Shown here: in pieces, positions 1 to 11,900 of the stretch
How the letters are laid out: each line of letters starts with the position of its first letter
Numbering within the stretch: position 1 is the first letter of the stretch
From: Hedera helix
Lineage: Eukaryota > Streptophyta > Magnoliopsida > Apiales > Araliaceae
DNA: 64,000 bases
Direction: 5' to 3'
NCBI GenBank assembly: GCA_947179155.2
Contig: OX359270.1
Coordinates: forward strand, 24,360,056-24,424,055
Translations under genes and position numbers: made by a program
The notes under the pieces: generated by a model
Database searches by the model: none
Told to the model about the DNA's origin: nothing
The model's input: the letters and a program-made list of their open reading frames with translations, nothing else

Positions 1-466
1 TACGGATGCCATGGCGGGCGCCTTATCACATAAGCTTCTTGGCGGTCAACTATTGCCACATCTCTCCGCGGTGCCGTAACAACTATAGAACTTGATTCTT
101 GACATAGGCAAAGTATTTCACAAAGACAAACTAAAACCTGGAGAGCTATTTGCCATGTAGCATGATGTCGATTAGGGAAGCAAAAAAAAAAAAAGATGCT
201 ACAAGAAAGGATCAGGAGGGTCAAAAAAGTAACAGAACACCAATTGGCAAATACAAGGAGTACTTCTGAAAGTCACCAAGGAATAATAGAACGCCATCTA
301 TATATGAATTTACCTGAATTGTTTACTCCAGAACTAAGATAATGATAGAGTCCATAAATAATAATAACATTAAATAAATAAATTGATAAAAACACATTGA
401 CCTATATCAGAAAATATTCATAAAGTCTATGAACTAGAAATATATTAGTATTCAACTTACTGGTAC
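1..466. other. Unassigned left flank
   Basis: I recognise no gene here. The first ~100 bases are GC-richer than what follows; the rest is AT-rich with an A-run near 182-194. The end of this stretch lies downstream, on the minus strand, of the exon at 467-693 and is probably intron of that gene. No tRNA, rRNA or repeat boundary was seen. Confidence 0.4.
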
Positions 467-693
467 GATAATCAAGGGGAGATTTGCCGTATGTATCTAA
501 TGGAATTAATTTTTTCACCCCACGCGAAGCTTCAGGGTCCCCCTTTAGGGGCTGTCTTTTAACTTTTTTGCAAAAGATCTTCATACTCTTCTTGGTTATA
601 TGGCCTTCTAAGAATATCCACGAGTGTCTTCCTATACTGAGAATTCTCATTTTTACTCGAGTTTCCCATGCTCAACTAGTCATCTTCCTCGAC
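467..693 (-). pseudogene. Downstream exon of an unnamed plant gene, beside the copia insertion
   Basis: Read on the minus strand, this stretch encodes a fragment containing YRKTLVDILRRPYNQEEYED followed, in another frame, by a piece ending near TYGKSPLDYR. It ends at a good splice donor (CCA|GTAAGT, about 462-468). Its other end is an AG|GTCGAGG acceptor immediately beside the copia insertion. I infer that it continues the exon at 8,567-8,905: removing the copia element leaves an intron of only about 115 bp between them, normal for plants. From memory, both pieces resemble one uncharacterised plant protein family, but I cannot name it. A TAG stop and a frame change in the first 40 codons suggest the copy is decayed, though assembly errors are possible. 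Confidence 0.45.
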
Positions 694-698
694 CTTAA
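694..698. repeat. Target site duplication CTTAA, left of the copia element
   Basis: CTTAA here matches CTTAA at 8,453-8,457. Five bases is the normal duplication for an LTR retrotransposon. On the minus strand the duplicated TTAAG contains the AG of the host gene's splice acceptor. Confidence 0.85.
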
Positions 699-1444
699 TG
701 TCGTAACCCGCTTTGTATTTTGAAGTAGAACAACAATATTACCGCCTGAATCGAAAGGTTGACCATTCTTTCCTTAAGACTATATTCACCCCTTACTTTT
801 TCTACACAGCTTTACTGCGAATTAATCTCCCAAAATAAGACAGACCCAGATTTTACTATGTACTAGAATTTGTTGTGTAGAAACTAATCTAGTGCAAAAC
901 AATAAATGTGAAAGAAGAAAATTATAGCAAGAAAAATTATTAAGAATAATAATTTTCCTAAGAACTTGAGAAATATATTGAAATACTTGTTTTGGGTAGA
1001 TTTGCAACATATTTATAGGTTTCCAAACAACCCTCTGAGGAGATATGTTGAAAAATTGGATTGGTTCCCTCCTTAATTTTAAATTGTTGTTACACTGCAA
1101 TCTGACCGTTACAATCTCTGAAAATCACTGAACTCTGAAATTAACGTTAGTTATTTTCTGACTGTTACAATCTCCGAACTCTGAAATTAACGTTTGGCTG
1201 ATTTCTGACCATTACAATCTCCGAACTCTGAAATTAACGTTGGTTATTTTCTGACCGTTGCAATGTTAGTTGGTATCTTTTAAAAAAATAAATTGTAGAA
1301 ATGTTGTTGCCATGACTTGAACCCAAGTTCTTATCATTACAACTCTTTTCTCTTAATCAATTGAACCATTTCATTTGTTAGCTATATAGGCAACATATAA
1401 TATATTTACTATATAATTTATAGATTTGAAAATATCCAAAAATC
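699..1444 (-). repeat. Left (3') LTR of the copia element
   Basis: It matches 7,870-8,452 along its length, for example the shared blocks GACCATTCTTTCCTTAAGAC and GGTATCTTTTAAAAAAATAA. It is about 160 bp longer than its partner, mainly because of a short tandem repeat expansion (about 1,100-1,260). The many substitutions between the two LTRs point to an old insertion. Confidence 0.85.
1100..1262. repeat. Tandem repeat expansion inside the left copia LTR
   Basis: A unit of about 50-60 bases containing TACAATCTCCGAACTCTGAA and TTAACGTT is repeated about three times. The matching part of the right LTR (8,212-8,285) has only about one and a half units. The expansion therefore arose after insertion, or during the last replication cycle. 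Confidence 0.75.
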
Positions 1445-2006
1445 ATCCCCTATTTTCATAATCTTCCAATCCTTTTCCTTTGACCTTCTTCTTTCTTTTA
1501 TTAGATATAGTATACATAAGTAAGAGGTGTCTTTCGACTTGAACGTTTACATAGTCTATATCACAAAATATCTAAATTCTTAGTAGCGTTAATTTTGAAC
1601 TAAAAAATCTTAAAGTAATATCTTACTCAATAGACATATACTACATCCCTTATAGTTTAAGAAAACCCAACACATTTATGGCCTTGTGTTTACCTCTTGG
1701 GTTTCGTAAATGACTTAGAGACGAGTCTTAAGTCTCGCAGAAGCGGCCCCACTTCCTTCACTTACATAGGTGAATCTAATTAGATGCACTTATATGACCT
1801 GCATCCTTCAAACCGGACATAGATCCATTAAAGGTTTAGCCTACCCTCTTTGTTCTCCATACAACCATACACCAGTTTTGAGATGGTTTCAAATAATTTA
1901 TTCTTAATACGTATCTAGTGTATAATTGGTTATTACTATAAGTATTTTTCCATTGAACTAATATACTAGATGTCTCTCTAGTATTTAGTTGGGTTCTTCT
2001 TATAGG

Positions 2007-3875
2007 TTACCTCTCATTCAAAGGCTTTAAACATATCTCCCTGAAAGTCTTACATATTACATCCTTGCTCAGGCCTTTTGTAAAAGGATCCACCAAATTT
2101 CCCTTTGACTTGACATAGTTAAAGGTAACAACCCCTTTATTGATTTGTTCTCTTACATAACTATGTCTTACACTTATATGTTTAGACTTCCTGTTAGAAA
2201 CCTTACTGTAAAACCATGATAATGCAGCTTCATTATCACAATATATTGAGATAGTTGTCACTAGTTTGGGCCAAAGTGGTATCTCAAATAATAAATCCTT
2301 AAGTCATTCGACTTCTTTTACAGCAGCTAATAATGCAACAAACTCGAATTCCATAATTGAATGTGTTATCAAAGTTTGTTTCTTGGAACCCCAAGAAATT
2401 GCCCCTCCTCCTAGAGTGAATATCCATCCACTTGTAGACTTTATTTCATTCAAATCCGCTATCCAGTTTGCATTTGTGTACCCTTCTACCACAGCTGGGT
2501 ATCTTGTATAGCATAATGCGTAGTTCATTGTGCCTTTAAGATATTTAAGTATCCTTGATACTGCATCCCAATGAACTTGACCTGGATTATAGTAAACATG
2601 CTCAATACTCCAACTACAAATATTATATCAGGTCTAGTACACTGCATTGCATATATTAGACTACCAATTAGACTTGCCTACTTTGACTGAGATATGTTAT
2701 TCCCTTTATTTAGAAATAACTTAACATAATGATCATATGGGATAGAGGCTATCTTGTAATTCTCGTGATTAAACTTCTTTAACAACTTCTCAATATAACG
2801 AGACTGAGTTAAAGAAATGGTATTCTGAGACCGCACAATTTTAATACCTAAAATTACATTAGCCTTCCCCATATCTTTCATATCAAAGGTAGTAGACAAA
2901 AATACTTTAGTTTTTAATACTACTTTTTCACCAATACCAAAAATAATCATATCATCAACATATAAACAAATTAGAACACCAAAACATTTACTAAACTTAG
3001 AATAAACACATATATCTGATTCATTTTTTTTAAATCCATTGGAAACAATCATTTGGTCAAATTTTTCATGTCACTGCTTAGGTGCTTGTTTTAGGTCATA
3101 TAAAGATTTAGCAAGTTTACAAACTTTTCTTTTTTGGCATTTCAAAACAAACCCTTCAGTTATTCAATATAAACTTCCTCTTCTAAATCACCATTTTAAA
3201 AATAAAAAAAATTAACATTCATTTGATATATAACAAGTTTATGAATTGATACTAATGCAATTAATAACCTAATGGTACTAATTCTTGCTACTGGAACATA
3301 GGTATCTAAGTAATCAATTCCTTTCTTTTGCTTAAAACTTTTTCCTACCAGTCTAGCTATATACTTATCTATGGATCCATCCGATTTTCTTTCCTTTTAA
3401 AGACCTATTTACAGTCAATGGGTTTACTACCATGAGGTAAATTCACCAAGACCTAAGTCTTGTTACCCATGATAGAATCCATTTCATCATTAATGGCTTC
3501 TTGCCAAAAACATGAATCTTGAGAGGACATAGCTTCTACAAAAGTTAATGGATCTCTATCGCTAGAAACATGCTCAGTCACCACAAAAACATTAGAAGAA
3601 ACAATATCATCCATGTTTCCTTCTACTAGATACATGTAGAAATCAGGGCCATAAGATTTTTCGATCATTACTCTCTTACTTCTTTTTGATTCTATTTCTT
3701 CAGTAGATATAGTAAGTTTCATTTCATCATTTGTTTCATGATGAATTGTTCCTTGATCCTCTTTATCAGTGTCTTCTCTTGACTTTTTCCTAACGAATGA
3801 ATTCTCAAAAAACTCAACATCTCTAGACTCCAAAATTATATTTTGGCTAATAGAATATGTGGATTCCATGGTCAA
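2007..3875 (-). pseudogene. Copia reverse transcriptase and RNase H remnants
   Basis: On the minus strand, 3,875-3,453 encodes the linker into reverse transcriptase, ending in the typical start (EAINDEMDSI). 3,052-2,678 holds the catalytic motif YVDDMIIFG and the following TFDMKDMGKANVILGIKI block. 2,528-2,304 and 2,261-2,007 hold the RNase H part, including GWIFTLGGGAISWGSKKQT, CDNEAALSW and KHISVRHSYVREQI. These polymerise and degrade nucleic acid when copying the element's RNA into DNA. Open frames are separated by stops and frame changes, including a lost stretch around 3,053-3,450, so no full enzyme can be made. Confidence 0.85.
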
Positions 3876-4712
3876 GAATTTATAGTCTTTGCTATTTTGT
3901 ACATAGCCTATAAAAGCACACTCGATTGCTTTAGCTCCAAGCCTAGACTTTTTAGGATCAATTAACCTTCCTAATGCCCTACATCCCCATACCCTTACAT
4001 GGTCAAGAGAAGATTCTCTTTTTCCATAATTCGTAAGGTATAGTATGAGTGTTCTTATGGGGTATACAATTAAGTATATAACAAGCAGTCATTAATGTTT
4101 CTCCCTATACATTTTTAAGCAAACCAGAAGTAAAAAGTAACGTATTAATCATTTCTTCAAGTGTCCTATTTTTCCGTTCTACCACTTTATTTTGTTGAAG
4201 ACTATAAAGGGTTGTAGTTTGATGAATTATACCATAATTCTAAAAAAAAAATCATTATAAGAGAAGTATTCCCCTGCTCTGTCCGATCTAAGAATTGTAA
4301 TTCTTTGATTTGATTGATTTTCAACTTCAGCCTTGTAGATTTTAATTTTTTCTAAAGTCTCATATTTAATCCTTAACAAATAAACTTGAGTGTATCTAGA
4401 GCAATCATCTATAAATGTTATAAAATATCTTTTACCTCCTATAGTTAATATGCCTTCAAATTCATAAACATCAGAATGAATTAATTCTAATAATTATGAA
4501 TTTCTTTCTACTTTTTAAAAAGACTCCTTGGCAATTTTAGACTTAACACATATAACACATTTTTCTAAATAAGAAACATTAATCTTAGGAATTAAACTAA
4601 GATTACTTATGCTATGCATACTTTTATAATTTACATGTCCTAATCTAGCATGCTAAACATCAAAAGTAGAAACCATATAAGCAAAAGATGAATTTTCATT
4701 AATAACATGCAT
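3876..4712 (-). pseudogene. Copia integrase remnant
   Basis: This stretch lies between the protease and the reverse transcriptase on the minus strand, where copia integrase belongs. Reading in mixed frames gives the expected pieces (for example, around 4,280-4,480, a block resembling the catalytic core with IIKSDCLP-like and TFIDDCSRYT-like segments). No single long frame survives. The call rests on position plus short matches rather than on a complete domain. Confidence 0.6.
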
Positions 4713-5297
4713 CTAGTTTGTACATGCTATCAGATTCATATCAGTTCCAACATACATGCCATCCTTGGACAATACAATACAATTAGCGTCAAACAAGACT
4801 TTTATGCCATGTTTGTTTATAAGACTAATAGAAACAAGATTTTTCCTAATTTTTGGAACATGAAGAAGATCATTAAGAGCGATTGCCTTCCTGGATGATA
4901 ACTTGAGAACCACCTTACCTTTGCCCATCACTTTTGCAGTTGATGAATTTCCCATGAATAGTTCTTGACTATCATTCATAGGTTCATAGGCTTTAAACAT
5001 TGCTTTATTCTTGAAAATATGCTTGGTTGCTCCAAAATCGATCCACCATTCCATGTCATTTACAACCATGTTAGTCTCCATAATCATAGCAGCAATACCT
5101 TCATTACCTACCATATATGCTTCGTCAATCTTTTGTTGCCTTCGCTCCAAGTACAAAATACATTGTTTATTAAAATGTCATGGCTTACCACATTTCCAAC
5201 AAGTACCTTTTGGTTTCTTATTTTCGGAACTATTATCTTGACCACCACACTTTCTTTTGTTGTTGCCCTTTGATTTAGATGCATTTTCTATGACAAG
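4713..5297 (-). pseudogene. Copia gag 3' end and protease remnant
   Basis: From 5,297 to 5,178 the minus strand encodes the end of gag with a zinc knuckle start (CWKCGKP). From 5,156 to 4,713 a 147-residue frame carries the aspartic protease region: WWIDFGATKHI where the family has D-S/T-G, then LLHVPKIRKNLVSIS, a copia hallmark. The Ser-to-Phe change in the catalytic triplet would inactivate the protease. The gag frame is interrupted at 5,297/5,298 by the hAT insertion and resumes at 7,196. Confidence 0.85.
5290..5297. repeat. Target site duplication ATGACAAG of the hAT element (left copy)
   Basis: ATGACAAG here is repeated exactly at 7,196-7,203. Eight bases is the diagnostic duplication length of the hAT superfamily. 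With one copy removed, the copia gag frame reads through the site without a shift. Confidence 0.93.
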
Positions 5298-7195
5298 CAA
5301 GGGCGGAGCCACGCTTGGGCTGGGGTGGGCTGTAGCCCAGGCGAAATTTTTAGGCTCCAAGCTCGAACAAAACAGACCCTTTTGATTTCTATCCTTCTTC
5401 TTCATTACCAGATCCATCACAACACTCGTCTCTCCTCTGCTATCCCAATTCATCATTCCCAAACAACGCCCTTGCTGATTGCCTCACTTCATTTCACCCA
5501 TGGCTTCACGGAAACTCCTAACCTCCCTCATTCGTTCCTGTACACGTCGCTCCATTATCAGACCTTCAATCACAAACCCCAGGCCTTCACAGTTCACATC
5601 TTCTCGCCCACCGCTGACCGATTTTTTGTTGAATCGTGTTGTTAATTATGCCGCATTGCCGCATCTGCCGCAGCTTCGGCGAAGGAAGCGGTGCCGTTGC
5701 CACCGAAATCGACGGGGAAAGGCGGAAAGATCACGGATGACTTCACTGGAGCTGGCGCGGTCGGGCAGGTATGTCAGGTGATTGGTGCTGTTGTTGACGT
5801 TAGGTTTGACGATGGGTTGCCGCCGATTCTGACGGCGTTGAAGGTGTTGGATAATCCGATAAGATTGGTACTGGAGATGGCGCAGCATTTGAGAGAGAAT
5901 ATGGTGAGGACTATTGCTATGGATAGGGACTGAGGGGCTTATTAGGTGTCAGAAAGTCCTTAATACTGGCTCTCCTATCACTGTAAGATATTTCTCTTTC
6001 TACATTAATATATATTTTGATAATATTATACGAATTTCTTATGTACAGATCAGATCAGGTTGTTTACCGATAGAAATAGTGGATATCCTACCATTTTTGT
6101 ATTAGTGATTGGGTTTTGCTCTTTGAGATTTGTTGGGTGATATTGCCCATGCTACTATTATTGGTTTTAATTTTTAATTTTCAGATTATTATTATTATTT
6201 ATTCTAAATCTCAGGTGTTATTGAGGGAACAATTGAATGGGTTCTAAATTATTGATAAGCAGGCACCGGGGACTATTACTTGTGTGTGTATTTACTAGGA
6301 GCAAGTGGTGATCTAAAGATGAGGGAATAAGACATTTGAAGGATATAATTTATTAAACTTGAGGAAACCTCTATTATATCCGTTATTTTGATTTTTTAAT
6401 CAAGACACTGGGATACGTAGGTGATGTGATGTCTTTGGTTCTAGAGAGAGTGCACTAGTTCAGTAAACTTACATTTTTTTAGTTGTTGCTTTTTGTCGAT
6501 TTTGATTATCCTTGAGCCTATATCATTGTGCCAATTTTGCATTGCTTGAAAGTTCTTATTTTAAGCCTGTTGGTTTTCCAAGTTTCTGGCTCATGAAGAA
6601 TTGTATGTTTCATTTCTTGTATGACTATGCATCTTTGGCGCTTATAGTCATTGATACTTCTTCATATTTGTTCCAACTATTATGTTTGCAACTTTTTACT
6701 GGCAGGTGCCTGTTGGTCGGGCTACACTTGGTCGTATTATAAATGTTATTAGAGAGGCTATTGACCATAGGGGTGATATAAGTAAGAATTTTGTATCACT
6801 TTCAGATGTAATGTTTCGATGTTGATTCAGCATATGTGGTGCCCCTCTCTTCTTCTCATTTCTCACAATAATTCTCTACATTTACTAATCCCAGCGCCTT
6901 CTTTTGTAATTGTTTGATTATGTTTTCAACTGTAGAAACTGATCACTATCTTCCCATCCACTGTGAAGCACCAGCCTTTGTTGAGCAAGCGACTGAACAA
7001 CAAATCCTTGTCACTGGAATCAAGGTGATATTCTTAGGAAATTGCACAACATAACACTTGTAATATTCACATCTTTGTTGGGGTATTTATTTGGATTTTA
7101 TCATGTCACATGCTTAAGGGAGGGTAGGATGGAGGAATGAAGTTGGTTGTCTATTTTGTAGCCCAGGAGGAAAAAAATTCCTGGCTCCGCCCTTG
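5298..7195 (+). mobile_element. Non-autonomous hAT transposon carrying an ATP synthase beta gene fragment
   Basis: The element begins CAAGGGCGGAGCCA and ends with the reverse complement TGGCTCCGCCCTTG, a perfect 14-bp terminal inverted repeat. It is flanked by a perfect 8-bp duplication. CA(A/G)GG(G)CGGA-type ends and 8-bp duplications fit the hAT superfamily. Just inside each end is a GTAGCCCAGG block (same orientation at both ends). No transposase is encoded, so it would need a partner element. Its 1.9-kb interior is mostly a genomic copy, with introns, of the 5' part of the nuclear gene for the mitochondrial ATP synthase beta subunit. This makes it a gene-capturing (Pack-type) hAT element, inserted head-on into copia gag. 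Confidence 0.9.
5500..7024 (+). pseudogene. ATP2: Captured fragment of nuclear mitochondrial ATP synthase beta gene, exons 1-3
   Basis: ATP synthase beta is the catalytic subunit of the mitochondrial F1 head. ATG at 5,500 begins a typical presequence (MASRKLLTSLIRSC). Exon 1 runs to 5,982 and includes ITDDFTGAGAVGQVCQVIG, VVDVRFDDGLPPILTAL and NTGSPIT. Exon 2 (6,706-6,781) encodes VPVGRATLGRIINVI; exon 3 (6,936-7,024) encodes EAPAFVEQATEQQILVTGIK. Junctions have GT/AG signals, so the capture was from genomic DNA, not from mRNA. About 190 of roughly 550 codons are present; the nucleotide-binding P-loop and the rest are missing. One frame change near 5,655 and one extra base near 5,923 (giving a stop just after AMD) break the frame. 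The 200 bp before the ATG may be the parent gene's 5' leader. Confidence 0.93.
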
Positions 7196-7869
7196 ATGAC
7201 AAGAGCTTTAGCACTTTTGTTTTCTACATCAAATTTATCCAAATTCCGAGAATTCTCTTCAACTTGGAGAAATTTAATAATCTCTCGCATAGCCATTGCA
7301 TCTTTCTTTTGTTTCAATTCCTTTCGACAATCTTTCCAAGAAAATGGTAACTTTGAAATAATTGTCGAAACTTGAAACCCTTCGTCAAGGCTATGTCCTT
7401 CCGACACAATTTGATTTATAATAATTTGAAGTTCATGTACTTGTAACATAACGGATTTGTTATCTATCATTTGATAATCAAATAATGAATTTACAAAAAA
7501 AAAATTATTTCCAGTGTCCTCGATTTTGTACTTGTATAAATCCTCCTATACTTCCCTTGGCGTCTTTTCCATGAACTTCGCTTCATACACAGCATACAAT
7601 GAATTGAATAACGCATTTAGAATGTATCATTCACACATGAAGTCATCTTGTTCCCATTTTATTCAATTCTTCATTTCTGTTGGTGTCTCATTTTCTTTTT
7701 CTTCAATTTTCTCTTCATTCAGCACATGAGAGAGTTTTAATGCCGCTAAGCAAAAATATATTTTGCTTTTCCAACGTTTAAAGAATAATCCATCAAATTT
7801 CTCGAGTTTGTTAATTTGATTCATGCTACTTTTTACATTGTTGTCCTATATTATTAATAGTCTTAAGAT
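7196..7869 (-). pseudogene. Copia gag, 5' part
   Basis: On the minus strand from 7,470 to the hAT insertion, a frame encodes a copia gag segment: ISKLPFSWKDCRKELKQKKD followed by a helical MREIIKFLQVEENSR block. Gag forms the particle that packages element RNA. Upstream (7,514-7,800) the frame is broken, but fragments matching the start of gag and its W-rich region remain on the minus strand. The frame continues after the hAT insertion at 5,297 with the zinc knuckle. Confidence 0.8.
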
Positions 7870-8452
7870 TGTTATAACCTGCTTTGTATTTTGAAGTAGA
7901 ACAATAATATTACCGCTTAAATTAAATGGTTGACCATTCTTTCCTTAAGACTATATTTGCCCCTTAACTACACAAGATTACTGAGAATTAATCTCCCAAG
8001 AGAAGACGGGCCCAGATTTTACTCTATACTATAATTTTTTATGTAAAAACAAATCCAGTGTAAAACTATAAATGTGAAAGCAGAAAATTATAGCAACAAA
8101 AATTATTAAGAATGATAATTTTCCTAAGAACTTGAGAAGGATTTTGCGGTACTTGTTTTGGTTAGATTTACAACCTATTTATAGGTTTCCAAACACCCCT
8201 TTGAGGAGATATGATTTCTGACCGTTACAATCTCCCAACAAATTAACACGCGTTGGCTATTTTCTGACCGTTGCAATGTTAATTGGTATCTTTTAAAAAA
8301 ATAAATTGTAGAAATGTTATTGCCAGACTTGACCCAAGTCCTTAACATTACAACTCCTTTCTCTTAACCAACTGAACCATTTCATTTGTTGGCTATATAG
8401 ACAACATATAATATATTTACTATATACTTTATAGATTTGAAAATATCCAACA
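7870..8452 (-). repeat. Right (5') LTR of the copia element
   Basis: TG at 7,870 and CA at 8,451-8,452 bound a 583-bp copy of the left LTR. The CTTAA duplication follows at 8,453-8,457. As the element lies on the minus strand, this is the promoter-bearing LTR, and it would read leftwards into the element. Confidence 0.88.
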
Positions 8453-8566
8453 CTTAATATTTGAGAGAATGATCCATAGTTTATAAATAAACAATAGAAA
8501 GTAATTATTAGAAGTGAAAATTGAGGCACACTTTTAACAGAATCATAACTGAAAGAATACGTACTG

Positions 8567-8910
8567 ATGTAGCAAATACTTTTGTAACTACAAATGGGCT
8601 AAAGTTCTCATCCTTGTGATTCAGAACATTGTCCATGTCTAATATTTCCAAATCAGAAGAATGTTCATTGTCCTCCTCTTCATAAGTCAATCTCTTCCCA
8701 TTATCAACAAAACACAAATAATCTCCTTTGACTATAGCACTCCTAATGAGCATTTCGTAGTAAGAATCATACTTGCCATACTTTTGAACACACTTGTTCT
8801 GAGGTTCCATATTTGGATGATCCACATTATCCCTTCTCTAAACCACCTTCCTCCTTTTCTTCACCCAAAATCTGTTTGAGTTATCCACAATATCTTTCTT
8901 CTGAACCCTT
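8567..8910 (-). pseudogene. Exon of an unnamed plant gene (KYGKYDSYYEML motif)
   Basis: An open minus-strand frame from 8,825 encodes PNMEPQNKCVQKYGKYDSYY, then EMLIRSAIVKGDYLCF and an acidic EEEDNEHSSDLEILDMD segment. It ends at a clean donor (ACATCA|GTACGTATT, near 8,566). The charged, hydrophilic character resembles uncharacterised plant nuclear-type proteins I recall only vaguely; I do not assign a function. Upstream, KKRRKV and RDNVDHPN read in frame except for one TAG at about 8,840. It belongs with the pieces at 467-693 and 12,400-12,871, judging from strand, order and repeated RDNV-like motifs. The gene is split by a copia element on one side and a solo LTR on the other. Confidence 0.5.
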
Positions 8911-8915
8911 ATATT

Positions 8916-11900
8916 TACACCCCCAAATCCGGGTACCGGCAACCTCGGATTCGGTGCTCATGATTCATTACAAACATAATATCTAACTACCCATTCATAT
9001 GCGGAAGTATAAATATAACAACACTTGAACAGTCTTACATCAATCCCAAATTTGTCTAACCTTGATACAAAATATAATGTCCAAAAGATTACAATATATA
9101 GTAGTTAATGGACATAAACATAATCTACTTTTGAGTTTTGCCATTTCCTTTATCTTTCTTACTTCCTTCTAGAGCCTCGGGCTTAGCTGTAATTGTTAAT
9201 AAGCAATGGTGAGTAACTAATTTGCTCAACATCTTTAAAACAAACAATAACTATTTGTTATCAATAAATAAAAGATAAACTTCTCAAAGCCTTCAACAAT
9301 TGAACAATGATTATGAAGTAGATGAATAATAACATTCTCATTGAAAACGATAAATAACTGAATTTAACATGTTGTGAAGAACCATGAATAACTATGAGAT
9401 ATGAACAGTAATTCTACGGAATATTTAACATTTACAAGAATGAAAAATATTTTCAACAAGTACTCAAGGTGATCAGCCTCTTGTACTTTACGCATATGCA
9501 TATCGTTTAGTTTTCTACATCAGATTAACCAATAAAAATTCCCTATGTTAGGGTTGTGTTTATCTCAGACGTACATTATAATTCCGCACCACGACAAGAT
9601 GGTTTGAATTAGCTTCAATGAATTTATTTGAATTCAATAATTTCTAACCACATCGATCTAACCGAATCAAATGGCATAGACTCGTATTCAATAACTTAAC
9701 TAAGTGCAAGAACTTTGGGCTCAACAATTTTCAATAACTGATTAAACTTGCAATGTGCACATAAGTGTGAAGCATGACATACATACGATGATTACACATC
9801 AATTTACTTGTACAAAATAATAAAGGGTACAAGTTAATAAAGACATGCTCAATTGATTTTCGCATAACAAAAAGAGTTAGGGTAAGGAACTTGCCTGATA
9901 CGTTGATTAAGCTTAACTGTTCTACCTCGTTACTGATTTGACCTACATATATCATAATATCTACCTACTAGTCAGTTATAGTCATAAATCGTCACACTTG
10001 AAAGTCTCAAGTGTCATACGAACTAGTCGTAATACACTTGTCGTCTAATTCTTACCTTATTTCACATAGCACACCATACAATTCAATTAATTCGTTCTAA
10101 TTCAACTGTACTAATTAAAATCCATATAGCACATAACGTTTAATATTTAATCATATTAGTCGATTAAACCTATATCGTTCACCATATACAACATTAGTTG
10201 TTTCATTAACATATTTACATATAACCCATTTGGTTTCATCTAGTTTGATTCTTGGTATAGGTATTAAACCATCATGTTAGACATTTAATATAATAATACA
10301 TGTCATAATCGGGACCCTTAAAACAATATATTTTATTTTGGAAACCCAACCCATCACGACTCAACCCAGTTTGACTCGAGTCAAAGTCAAACATTTTGCT
10401 AATCAAAAACAAGGCCGAGGCCCTCTTTCCTTTACTAAAAACAGGGTCGGGGCATTTGTTGGCAGAAACCAATAGGGCTGGCTGCGCTCTTTTCCTTCAT
10501 AAAACAGGCCCCCCCACATGCCAGATTTCAAAACTTCAGTTGTTCTCAAACTTTGATCATGTTAACTATGCTCTTAATATACACATTATTTATACACATA
10601 ATCCCAACTTCTAGCACTTATCATAGCCTTCAAATACACTTACTAAAATTCCAACTTTCATTAGTTTGAATAAACTTTCAAAACAGCAATACTTGATTTT
10701 CATGAGTGAACACACTAAAACATCTAGGATCTTACAATATTTTAGACATCTTTTTGCTTAACTCATCGAGAAGGATAGTTTACTTCATCATAGACCCATT
10801 ACCAATATTTTAGGCCATACTCTAACCATACTCCTAGATTCAACAATTTAAGTTCGCATTAACCCATACTTCTCACAGACTTGGCAAAATCAGCTCTTAT
10901 AGCCATTTCATGTTCATTTCAAATCATATCTATACACTTAGTTATGTATATGATTCACAAGTTCAACCTTTTCCATCATTATACATAGAACATGCCCTCA
11001 TTTAATCCTTATGAACATGACACATACTCTTCAACATTAGATTTCCACACTTTGAACAACTCTTAAACAAAATCTAATCATTGGAACATTATCTCAAACA
11101 CGTAGCATGCATACTTAGGAAGTCGACAAGTTTATTATCATTTGAACCTATCAATCACTTAATCACATAACCTCCATACATATTAACCACCTTATATCAC
11201 CTAAACCCTTCTTGGTCCACCAAACACATCAGACTCCACATCCAACAATCATCACAACCCAATAATAACATACAAGAACTTAATATAATATAAAAAGACT
11301 GGAGTTAAATGAAGAATAATTATTATACCTTTGAGCTTGGATTAATCTGTGGATGATTGACGTTTAATAAAATCACAGGAACTACTCTTCTTCTTTTCTG
11401 TTCTATCGATTCTCCCTTTCTCACTATATGGCTCTTTAATTTGCTTCCTTAGCCAAGTGTGAGAGATTAAATGGTTGAGCCCTTAGGGAGATATACTCCC
11501 TTTGCCCATCGGCTAAAAGTTGAACCCGTAAGGAGATATACTCCCTTTGCCCATCAGTTAAAAATTCCTCGGGCTGCCACTCTCCTTGACCTCTAGGTAG
11601 CCTCTACTACATCACTTCTCCCTCTTCCCAAAGGTGGCTACTGAACTGCTCCAGGAGAGCAGTCATCTCCTCCTCAATTCCTGCCGAGAATCACTCCCTC
11701 TTATCTCCCTTGATTTTTCCCGAATCCTCATGTCCCAATATCAGGTTCAAATGTGCACTACTGATGCCATACATGGTTGCTCGGTTTGGGCTAGGAAATA
11801 ATACACTTCATTAAAATAAAAACTGGGCTCCCTTTAGTCGTTTGCATTAGGTTTGACTTAATAAACTATATAGGCTGCTGAATAACGTACATTGGTCAAA

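Larger units (their letters stand above)
699..8452 (-). mobile_element. Full-length degenerate Ty1/copia retrotransposon with an internal hAT insertion
   Basis: Two related LTRs (699-1,444 and 7,870-8,452), a perfect 5-bp CTTAA duplication and TG...CA ends define the element. Coding order on the minus strand is gag, protease, integrase, reverse transcriptase, RNase H, which is the copia order (integrase before reverse transcriptase). All parts carry stops and frameshifts, so it cannot move by itself. A convincing tRNA primer-binding site was not visible next to the right LTR. A pyrimidine-rich stretch just inside the left LTR (about 1,445-1,500) is the expected polypurine tract on the other strand. 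A 1,898-bp hAT-type element with its own 8-bp duplication sits inside the gag reading frame, so the copia insertion came first. The element lies in an intron of the gene whose pieces flank it. Confidence 0.9.

Noticed and set aside
5500..7024. A working ATP synthase beta gene
   Set aside because: Only about a third of the gene is present, with two frame breaks, and it lies inside a transposon.
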